Shown here piece by piece: positions 49,633-56,935 of a DNA stretch of 64,000 bases. This DNA is from Nonomuraea jabiensis. Its GTDB lineage: Bacteria; Actinomycetota; Actinomycetes; Streptosporangiales; Streptosporangiaceae. The notes beneath the pieces were generated by a model that had not been told where the DNA came from, made no database searches, and saw only the letters and a program-made list of their open reading frames with translations. The stretch covers positions 3,534,001 through 3,598,000 of the forward strand of contig NZ_JACHMB010000001.1 in NCBI RefSeq assembly GCF_014204795.1, written 5' to 3'. The stretch's first letter is position 1. Every line of letters begins with the position of its first letter. A program made the position numbers and the translations under genes.

Positions 49633-51111
49633 ATGAGGGTGGGGACTGGGGAGTCCGCTGTCGTGCTCCTCGGGGCCGTGCCGCGCCGCGCGTCGAGCAT
49701 CTGGACGCGCGCGTACCTACGGCTCCTGTTAGGCGGGGACACGACCTGCGCACTGCTGGCATGCGTCTGCGTGCTGGGCATCCGGCTCATCGCCGGGGTG
49801 TTCATACCGTGGGCCGAGTTCATGCTCGGACTCGGCCTGATCGTCGCCTGGCCCGTCGCGCTCATGATGGGCGGCGCGTACCGGCAGCGCGCCAACGGCG
49901 AGGGAACGGACGAGTTCAAGGCCGTCTTCAACGGCGGTGTCAGCCTGATGGCGACCGTCGCCATCCTGGCCTACGCCACGCAGACCGCGGTCGCGCGCAG
50001 TTTCGTGATGGCGATGCTGCCGCTGGCGCTGCTGTCCACGCTGTTCTTCCGCTACCGGATGCGCAAGCGTCTCCACCGAAGGAGAGCGGTGGGCGACTAC
50101 ATGCGCCAGGTGATCGCGGTCGGGCACCGGGAGTCGATCCTCGACCTGGTGATGCAGTTCAGGCGGCAGCCGCACCACGGGATGCAGGTGGTGGGAGCCT
50201 GCCTTCCCCAGGGCGCGATGGACAGCGCGATGGACAGTGCGATGGACATCGATCTCGACGGCATCCCCGTGCTCGGCTCCTTCGGCGACGTGGCCGCGGT
50301 GGTCGAGCGCGTGCAGGCCGACGCCGTGGCGGTGCTGGCCTGCCCGGAGCTGGACGGCGCCGCGCTGCGCCGGCTGGCCTGGAGCCTGGAGACCGCGCGC
50401 ACCGACCTCTTCGTGGCCCCCGCGCTCATGGACGTGGCCGGGCCGCGCATCAGCATCAGGCCCGTCGCGGGGATGCCGCTCCTGCACCTGGAGCACCCCG
50501 AGTTCGACGGCACCAAGCAGGTCGCGAAGACCGTCTTCGACCGCCTGGTCGCGGCGACGGCCCTGCTGCTCCTGGCGCTGCCGCTGCTGGCCATCGCGCT
50601 GGTGATCCGCCTCACCAGCCAGGGGCCCGCGCTGTTCCACCAGATCAGGGTCGGCAAAGGCGGCAAAGAGTTCCATGTCGTGAAATTTCGTACGATGGTG
50701 GTTGATGCGGAGCGGCTCAAGGGCGCACTTCTGGACGAGAACGAGTTCGACGGGGTGCTCTTCAAGATTAGGAACGATCCAAGAATCACTCGGGTAGGCG
50801 CTTTCCTGCGGAAATACTCGCTCGACGAGCTGCCCCAGCTGCTGAACGTGCTCCGAGGAGAGATGTCCCTGGTCGGCCCCCGCCCGCCGCTGCCGGAGGA
50901 GGTCGGCCAGTACGGCGCCGACGTCCGCCGCCGCCTCGTGGTCAAGCCGGGCATGACCGGGCTCTGGCAGGTCAGCGGCCGCTCCGACCTGAGCTGGGAG
51001 GAGTCCGTACGCCTCGACCTGCGCTACGTGGAGAACTGGTCGCTCATCCTCGACCTGCAGATCCTCTGGAAGACCTGGTCCGTCGTCACCCGTGGAGAAG
51101 GGGCTTACTAG
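49633..51111 (+). CDS. polyprenyl glycosylphosphotransferase (EPS priming enzyme)
   Basis: A 492-aa integral membrane enzyme of the WcaJ/CpsE type that moves a sugar-1-phosphate onto undecaprenyl phosphate to start repeat-unit synthesis. It has four N-terminal hydrophobic segments, a middle CoA-binding-like domain, and the catalytic bacterial sugar transferase domain (FHVVKFRTMVVDAE; NDPRITRVGAFLRKYSLDELPQLLNVLRGEMSLVGPRPPLPEEV; KPGMTGLWQVSGRSDLSWEE). ATG 49633 is the most likely start. A 12-base triplication at 50215-50250 encodes AMDSAMDSAMD. Confidence 0.9.
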   Translation: MRVGTGESAVVLLGAVPRRASSIWTRAYLRLLLGGDTTCALLACVCVLGIRLIAGVFIPWAEFMLGLGLIVAWPVALMMGGAYRQRANGEGTDEFKAVFNGGVSLMATVAILAYATQTAVARSFVMAMLPLALLSTLFFRYRMRKRLHRRRAVGDYMRQVIAVGHRESILDLVMQFRRQPHHGMQVVGACLPQGAMDSAMDSAMDIDLDGIPVLGSFGDVAAVVERVQADAVAVLACPELDGAALRRLAWSLETARTDLFVAPALMDVAGPRISIRPVAGMPLLHLEHPEFDGTKQVAKTVFDRLVAATALLLLALPLLAIALVIRLTSQGPALFHQIRVGKGGKEFHVVKFRTMVVDAERLKGALLDENEFDGVLFKIRNDPRITRVGAFLRKYSLDELPQLLNVLRGEMSLVGPRPPLPEEVGQYGADVRRRLVVKPGMTGLWQVSGRSDLSWEESVRLDLRYVENWSLILDLQILWKTWSVVTRGEGAY

Positions 51112-51113
51112 CG

Positions 51114-52181
51114 GTGAAAGCACTCGTGCTCGCCGGGGGGTCGGGCACACGGCTCCGGCCCATCACGCACACCTCCGCCAAGCAGCTGGTGCCGGTCGCG
51201 AACAAGCCGGTCCTGTTCTACGGCCTGGAGGCGATCGCGGCGGCGGGGATCAGGGAGCTCGGCCTGGTGGTCGGCGACACCCACGCGGAGATCGAGTCCG
51301 CCGTGGGGGACGGCTCGGCCTTCGGGCTGCAGGTCACCTACCTGCGGCAGGAGGCCCCGCTCGGGCTCGCGCACGGCGTGCTGATCGCCAGGGAGTTCCT
51401 GGGCGACGAGGACTTCGTCATGTACCTGGGCGACAACTTCGTCGTGGGCGGCATCAACGACCTGGTGGACAGGTTCGCCCGCGAGCGGCCCGCCGCCCAG
51501 ATCATGCTCACCAGGGTCGGCGACCCGCGCCAGTTCGGGGTGGCCGAGCTGGACGCCTCCGGCCGGGTGGTCGGCCTGGAGGAGAAGCCCGCCCAGCCCA
51601 AGAGCGACCTGGCGCTGGTCGGCGTCTACCTGTTCAGCCCGGCCGTCCACGAGGCGGTGGCCGAGCTCAAGCCGTCGGGGCGGGGCGAGCTGGAGATCAC
51701 CGACGCGATCCAGTGGCTGATCGAGGCGGGGCTGCGCGTCGAGTCCTCGGTGATCTCCGGCTACTGGAAGGACACCGGCAACGTCACCGACATGCTGGAG
51801 GTCAACCGGCTGGTCCTGGAGTCGGTCGAGCCCAGCGTACGCGGGCACGTGGACGACGCCAGCGAGCTGGTGGGCCGGGTGGTCGTCGCGGAGGGGGCCG
51901 TGGTCGAGCGGTCCAGGATCGTCGGCCCGGTGATCATCGGCCACGGCGCGCGGATCCGTGAGAGCTACGTCGGCCCCTTCACCTCCATCGGCGCCGACTG
52001 CGCCGTCACCGGCAGCGAGATCGAGTATTCGATCGTGCTGCCCAGAGCCTCCATCGCCGGGGTCGGCCGCATCGAGTCGTCGCTGATCGGCCACGACGTC
52101 GAGGTCACCCCGGCGCCCAACACGCCCAGAGCACACCGTCTCGTGCTGGGCGATCACAGCAAGGTACAGATCAGTTCATGA
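51114..52181 (+). CDS. rmlA: glucose-1-phosphate thymidylyltransferase, long form
   Basis: A 355-aa nucleotidyltransferase that makes dTDP-glucose. The catalytic N-terminus has LAGGSGTRLRPITHTSAKQLVPVANKPVLFYG, then YLGDNFVVGGI and EEKPAQPKSDLALVGVYLF. The C-terminal part is a left-handed beta-helix (VVVAEGAVVERSRIVGPVIIGHGARIRESYVG), the long form typical of actinomycete secondary-metabolite or cell-envelope clusters rather than the short enterobacterial RmlA. GTG 51114 follows the previous stop by 2 bases. Confidence 0.92.
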   Translation: MKALVLAGGSGTRLRPITHTSAKQLVPVANKPVLFYGLEAIAAAGIRELGLVVGDTHAEIESAVGDGSAFGLQVTYLRQEAPLGLAHGVLIAREFLGDEDFVMYLGDNFVVGGINDLVDRFARERPAAQIMLTRVGDPRQFGVAELDASGRVVGLEEKPAQPKSDLALVGVYLFSPAVHEAVAELKPSGRGELEITDAIQWLIEAGLRVESSVISGYWKDTGNVTDMLEVNRLVLESVEPSVRGHVDDASELVGRVVVAEGAVVERSRIVGPVIIGHGARIRESYVGPFTSIGADCAVTGSEIEYSIVLPRASIAGVGRIESSLIGHDVEVTPAPNTPRAHRLVLGDHSKVQISS

Positions 52182-53104
52182 CCCGGATCCTGGTGACGGG
52201 CGGTGCGGGCTTCATCGGCTCCCACTTCGTCCGCAATCTGCATGATGTGTACGTCACGGTGCTGGACAAGCTCACGTATGCCGGCAACCGGGCCAACCTC
52301 GAAGGAGTGCGGCACGAGTTCGTACACGGGGACATCTGCGACGCCGACCTGCTCAGGAGCGTCGTCCCCGGCCACGACCTCGTGGTGAACTTCGCGGCCG
52401 AGTCGCACGTGGACCGGTCGATCGAGGGCGCGGCCGAGTTCATGCGCACCAACGCGCTGGGCACCCAGACCCTCCTCCAGGCGTGCCTGGAGGCCGGGGT
52501 GCCGAAGGTGGTCCAGGTGTCGACCGACGAGGTGTACGGGTCGATCGACATCGGCTCTTGGGACGAGGACGCGCCGCTGCGCCCGCGCTCGCCGTACGCG
52601 GCGTCGAAGGCCGCCGGCGACCTGATCGCCCGGGCCTACGCGATCACCTACGGCCTGAACGTCTCCATCACCAGGTGCGGCAACAACTACGGGCCGAGAC
52701 AGTACCCCGAGAAGCTCATCCCGCTGTTCCTGACGAACCTGATGCGCGGCCGGAAGGTCCCCCTCTACGGCGACGGCGGCAACGTCCGCGACTGGATCCA
52801 CGTCGCGGACCACTGCGCCGGCATCCGGCTGGTCGCCGAGAAGGGCGAGCCGGGCGAGGTCTACAACATCGCGGGCACGGCCGAGCTGACCAACAAGGAG
52901 CTGACCGGCCGCCTGCTCCAGGCCTGCGGCAGGGGCTGGGACGCGGTCGAGTACGTCGAGGACCGCAAGGGCCACGACCGCAGGTACTCGATGGACGACG
53001 CGAAGCTGCGGGCGCTCGGCTACCGGCCGGAGATCCCGTTCGAGCAGGGGCTGAAGGACACCGTCCGCTGGTACGCCGAGCACCGGGACTGGTGGACCTC
53101 GTGA
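52178..53104 (+). CDS. rmlB: dTDP-glucose 4,6-dehydratase
   Basis: A 308-aa extended short-chain dehydrogenase that makes dTDP-4-keto-6-deoxyglucose. Visible motifs are TGGAGFIGSHFVR (NAD binding), VQVSTDEVYG with the catalytic Thr-Asp-Glu, SPYAASKAAGD (YxxxK) and RCGNNYGPRQYPEKLIPLF. Length is slightly short but complete. The ATGA overlap with rmlA shows co-translation. Confidence 0.94.
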   Translation: MTRILVTGGAGFIGSHFVRNLHDVYVTVLDKLTYAGNRANLEGVRHEFVHGDICDADLLRSVVPGHDLVVNFAAESHVDRSIEGAAEFMRTNALGTQTLLQACLEAGVPKVVQVSTDEVYGSIDIGSWDEDAPLRPRSPYAASKAAGDLIARAYAITYGLNVSITRCGNNYGPRQYPEKLIPLFLTNLMRGRKVPLYGDGGNVRDWIHVADHCAGIRLVAEKGEPGEVYNIAGTAELTNKELTGRLLQACGRGWDAVEYVEDRKGHDRRYSMDDAKLRALGYRPEIPFEQGLKDTVRWYAEHRDWWTS

Positions 53105-53129
53105 TCGATCGGTTGTGCCGGGAGGCGGC

Positions 53130-53981
53130 ATGAGGTGGCTCATCACGGGCGCCGGCGGCATGCTCGCCGCCGACGTCCTGGACAGGGCGGCATTGACCGG
53201 GGACCCGGTGCTCGCGCTCGGGCGGGCCGAGCTGGACCTGCGCGACAGGCGCGCGGTACGCGACTTCGTGTCCGCCTACCGGCCGAGAGTCGTGATCAAC
53301 TGCGCCGGCTGGACCGCCGTGGACGACGCCGAATCCGGCGAGGCGGAGGCGCTGGCGGTCAACGGGCATGCCGTGCGCTGGCTGGCCGAGGCCTGCGACC
53401 TGGCGGGGGCGCGGCTGGTGCACGTCTCCACCGACTACGTCTTCGGCGGGGACGGCGTGGTGCCGTACGCGGAGGACGCGCCGACGGGGCCGATCAACGC
53501 GTACGGGCGGACCAAGCTCGCCGGCGAGTACGCGGCGCTGGAGCACGGGCACTACGTGGTGCGCAGCGCCTGGCTCTACGGCACGGGCGGCGCGAACTTC
53601 GTGCGGACCATGATCCGGCTGGCGGACGAACGGCCCACGGTCGACGTGGTCGACGACCAGCACGGCCAGCCGACCTGGGCGGCCGACCTGGCGGACTATC
53701 TCGTCCGGCTGGCCCGGTCGGACCTGTCGCCGGGCGTCTACCACGGCACCAGCGAGGGCGAGACGACCTGGTGCGGGTTCGCCAAGGAGATCTTCGGCCT
53801 GCTCGGCGCCGACCCGGACCGCGTGCGCCCCGTGACCAGCGAGGCCTTCCCCCGCCCGGCCAAGCGGCCGGCCTACAGCGTGCTCGCGCACACGAGGGGG
53901 GAGCCGATCCGGCACTGGCGCGCGGCGCTGCACGCGGCCTGGCCGGTGCTGATGCGTGGGCGTCGGTGCAGCCTCGCCTGA
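53130..53981 (+). CDS. rmlD: dTDP-4-dehydrorhamnose reductase
   Basis: A 283-aa reductase for the last step to dTDP-L-rhamnose. Motifs are WLITGAGGMLAADVL, VVINCAGWTAVDDAE, HVSTDYVFGG and INAYGRTKLAGEYA (YxxxK). ATG 53130 is chosen because GGAGG lies 4-8 bases upstream. Together with rmlA, rmlB and rmlC (on the other strand at 60636) the full rhamnose pathway is present. Confidence 0.93.
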   Translation: MRWLITGAGGMLAADVLDRAALTGDPVLALGRAELDLRDRRAVRDFVSAYRPRVVINCAGWTAVDDAESGEAEALAVNGHAVRWLAEACDLAGARLVHVSTDYVFGGDGVVPYAEDAPTGPINAYGRTKLAGEYAALEHGHYVVRSAWLYGTGGANFVRTMIRLADERPTVDVVDDQHGQPTWAADLADYLVRLARSDLSPGVYHGTSEGETTWCGFAKEIFGLLGADPDRVRPVTSEAFPRPAKRPAYSVLAHTRGEPIRHWRAALHAAWPVLMRGRRCSLA

Positions 53982-54922
53982 GGGACTCGGTGCTGTGGCT
54001 CATGGTGGCGGGCCTGGCCGGGTGGGCGGGCCTGCGCCTGTGCGGGTGGGAGCCGAAGTTCGTCTGGTCCCAGCTCGTGTCGTTCACCCCGTACGCGGCG
54101 GTGCTCGCCCTGGTCCCGCTGGGGTTCGCGGTCTTCGTGCGCTCCGGGGCGCTGCTGGCGGCCGCGCTCGTCGTGGCGGCCGCCTTCGCGGTCATCGTGC
54201 TGCCGCGGGCGATCCCGGAGGGCAACCCGCCCGCCGGCGGCCCGGTGCTGCGGGTGATGGCCGTCAACCTGCTGCACTCTTCCGTGCTGCCGCCCGATCT
54301 GGTCGCCGCGGTCGAGCGCGAGCGGCCGGACGTGCTGCACCTGCTGGAGTTCACCGGCCTGATGCGGGAACGGGTGGAGGAGCTCGGGCTGGGGCGGCTG
54401 CTGCCGTACCAGATCGTCCTGCCGGGGGAGGACTCCCAGGGCGCGGCGATCTACTCGCGCTACCCGCTGCGGCTGGGCGCGCCGATCGCGGCCCCCGCCT
54501 TCGAGGAGAGCCCGCGCCACCTTCCCGCCGTCGTCACCCTGCCGGGCGGGCGCGAGGTGGACCTCGTCGCGGTCCACGCGTGCGCGCCCTCCGAGGGCTG
54601 GCGTACGGCGTGCTGGGCGTCGAGCATCCGGGCGCTGCCACCCGCCGGCGGGCGCCCGCGGGTGCTGGCCGGAGACTTCAACTCCACCCTGGACCACGCG
54701 GTGCTGCGCGACCTGATCGCCACCGGCTACCGGGACGCCGCCGACGTCACCGGAAAGGGGCTGTCCATGACCTGGCCCTACTACGAGCAGCCGCGCTTGT
54801 TCCCGAAGGTGGCCATCGATCACGTGCTGGCCGACCGCCGGATCGCGATCCGGAGCTTTCAGACGCTGCGGGTGCCCCGTACGGACCATCGCGCGACGCT
54901 CACCGAGCTGGTCCTCCCGTGA
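53966..54922 (+). CDS. membrane-anchored endonuclease/exonuclease/phosphatase family protein
   Basis: A 318-aa protein with two or three N-terminal hydrophobic segments (VLWLMVAGLAGWAGLRL; LVSFTPYAAVLALVPLGFAVFVRSGALLAAALVVAAAFAVIVL) and an EEP catalytic domain facing outward (VMAVNLLHSS, GDFNSTLDHAVLRDL, AIDHVLADRRI, TDHRATLTEL). It may act on phosphodiesters such as lipid-linked intermediates. GTG 53966 overlaps rmlD by 16 bases. Confidence 0.8.
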   Translation: MQPRLRDSVLWLMVAGLAGWAGLRLCGWEPKFVWSQLVSFTPYAAVLALVPLGFAVFVRSGALLAAALVVAAAFAVIVLPRAIPEGNPPAGGPVLRVMAVNLLHSSVLPPDLVAAVERERPDVLHLLEFTGLMRERVEELGLGRLLPYQIVLPGEDSQGAAIYSRYPLRLGAPIAAPAFEESPRHLPAVVTLPGGREVDLVAVHACAPSEGWRTACWASSIRALPPAGGRPRVLAGDFNSTLDHAVLRDLIATGYRDAADVTGKGLSMTWPYYEQPRLFPKVAIDHVLADRRIAIRSFQTLRVPRTDHRATLTELVLP

Positions 54923-54974
54923 TGTCACGTTTCCTGAGCCGGAACCGATATGTCATGGACACCCAGGGGGATGG

Positions 54975-55754
54975 ATGACGAGGTTGCCGGAGCAGGCCTC
55001 CAGGAAGACGATACTCGGCACCACACTGGACGCCCTCACCATGAGCCAGGTGATCGCGCGGTGCGTGGCGGCGGTCTCCGAGAACAGGAGGCTCACCATC
55101 GGCGTGGTGAACGCCGCCAAGGTGGTCAACATGCGTACGGACCCCGCGTTACGGCAGTCCGTGGCCGACAGCGACCTCGTGCTCGCCGACGGGCAGGCGG
55201 TGGTCTGGGCGGCGCGGATGCTCGGTCACCGGCTTCCCGAGCGGGTGGCGGGCATCGACCTGTTCACCGAGCTGATGGCCGAGGGGGACCGGCGCGGCTA
55301 CCGCGCGTATTTCCTCGGCGCGACCGACGAGGTGCTGGCCCGGGTGCTGGCAGAGGTACGGCTGCGCTATCCGGGGCTGGGCATCGCCGGCTCGCGCAAC
55401 GGCTATTTCCCGGTGGAGGACTCGGCCGAGGTCGCCGCCGAGATCGCCGAATCCCAGGCCGACCTGCTGTTCCTCGGCATCACCTCGCCGAAGAAGGAGA
55501 TCTTCATCCGAGAGTGGGGCGCGAGCACCCGGGCGCGGATCATCCACGGCGTGGGCGGCTCGTTCGACGTGCTGGCCGGGCACACCCGCAGGGCGCCGCT
55601 GCGCTGGCAGCGCCTGGGCCTGGAATGGCTCTACCGCATGCTGCAGGAGCCGCTGCGGCTCGGTCCGCGCTACGTGCGGACCAACGGCAGATTCCTGCTC
55701 CTGGTGCTCCGGGAGCGGGCCGGTGTCAAACGCAGGATCGAGGAGACGACGTGA
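54975..55754 (+). CDS. WecG/TagA/CpsF family glycosyltransferase
   Basis: A 259-aa GT26 enzyme that adds the second sugar (often ManNAc-type) to a lipid-linked precursor. Motifs are GVVNAAKVVNMRTDP, DLVLADGQAVVWAARMLG, PERVAGIDLFTELM and FLGITSPKKEIFIREW. It overlaps the next gene through GTGA. Its likely acceptor is the lipid made by the priming enzyme at 49633. Confidence 0.92.
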   Translation: MTRLPEQASRKTILGTTLDALTMSQVIARCVAAVSENRRLTIGVVNAAKVVNMRTDPALRQSVADSDLVLADGQAVVWAARMLGHRLPERVAGIDLFTELMAEGDRRGYRAYFLGATDEVLARVLAEVRLRYPGLGIAGSRNGYFPVEDSAEVAAEIAESQADLLFLGITSPKKEIFIREWGASTRARIIHGVGGSFDVLAGHTRRAPLRWQRLGLEWLYRMLQEPLRLGPRYVRTNGRFLLLVLRERAGVKRRIEETT

Positions 55755-56866
55755 CGGATCACCGGATCGCTCTGCTGAGCTCCGGACATCAGGACTTCGT
55801 GACGGGCATGGTGGACCTGTCCGTGCGCGGGCTGCCGCCGGGCTATGCCGGTGGCGAGTTCGTGTTCACCCGCCGTGGCCGCCAGAACGCCGACGGGACG
55901 TGGACGGCGGTGCCGGAGGGGCGCAGCATCCGTTACTCGGCGATCGTCGCGCTCGGCGTGGGGGCCCTGACGGAGCAGCGGCAGCGGGCGGCCCTGGCCG
56001 GTGACAGCCTCCTCGACCTGGTGGGCAACCTGGTCAAACGGCTGCCGGAGGTGACGGGGGCCGGCGACGCCGCGCTGATCTGCTGGGCCGCCGCCGAGGC
56101 CGGGCACGCCGATCTGGACCTGGCGCTGAGCCGGCTCGCGGAGCTGGACACCGGCGCCCAGATCTACACCGTCGAGGCGGCGTGGGTGCTGGCCGCCCTG
56201 GTCGCGGCCGGCGTGACCGACGGCCGGGCCGAGCGCGCCCGCGAGCGGCTGCTGGCCGGGCTGGCGGGCAACCGGCTCTACCCGCACGCGCTCGGGAAGG
56301 GGCCGCTGGTCCCCCGCTACCGCGCCCACGTGGGCTGCTTCGCCGACCAGGTCTACCCGCTGCAGGCGCTGGCCAGGCTGCACGCCGCCACCGGCGACGC
56401 CGCGGCGCTGCGCGCGGCCGAGCAGGTGGCGGAGGGCATCTGCCGCGCGCAGGGCCCGCAGGGGGAGTGGTGGTGGCACTACGACGCCCGTACCGGGTCG
56501 GTGATCGAGGGCTATCCGGTCTACAGCGTTCACCAGCTGTCGATGGGGCCGATGGCGCTGCTCGACCTGGCCGACGCCGGGGGCACCGCCTACGTGGCGG
56601 AGATCTCCAAGGGGCTCGACTGGATGATCGAGCGGCCCGCCTTCGTGCTCGAAGAGCTCGCGCTGACGTGGCGCAAGGAGGCCAGGGCGGATCCCCGCAA
56701 GCTGGTGCGCGGGGTGCGGGCGGTGGCGACGGGAGTGCATCAGGGGATGCGCCTCGGCGTGCTGGACCGGATCTATCCGCCGGTCGCCGTCGATCGGGAG
56801 TGCCGGCCGTACGAGCTGGGGTGGTTGCTTTATGCGTGGCTGTCCACTTGTGGACAGACCTCGTGA
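55751..56866 (+). CDS. alpha/alpha-toroid protein of the polysaccharide cluster
   Basis: A 371-aa soluble protein without a signal peptide. Repeated helical hairpins and motifs such as QVYPLQALARLHAATGD, GEWWWHYDARTGSVIEGYPVYSVHQLSMGPMALLDL suggest an (alpha/alpha)6 toroid, as in unsaturated glycosidases, epimerases and terpene cyclase-like proteins. The GTG start overlaps the GT gene. Probable sugar or polysaccharide modification; no catalytic residues are assigned. Confidence 0.65.
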   Translation: MTDHRIALLSSGHQDFVTGMVDLSVRGLPPGYAGGEFVFTRRGRQNADGTWTAVPEGRSIRYSAIVALGVGALTEQRQRAALAGDSLLDLVGNLVKRLPEVTGAGDAALICWAAAEAGHADLDLALSRLAELDTGAQIYTVEAAWVLAALVAAGVTDGRAERARERLLAGLAGNRLYPHALGKGPLVPRYRAHVGCFADQVYPLQALARLHAATGDAAALRAAEQVAEGICRAQGPQGEWWWHYDARTGSVIEGYPVYSVHQLSMGPMALLDLADAGGTAYVAEISKGLDWMIERPAFVLEELALTWRKEARADPRKLVRGVRAVATGVHQGMRLGVLDRIYPPVAVDRECRPYELGWLLYAWLSTCGQTS

Positions 56867-56935
56867 CTTCTGCCTGATTTGGTGCGATAGATCGAGTTCA
56901 GGGCTCGGGGGAGTTTCGGCTCAAGGGGGGTTCTC

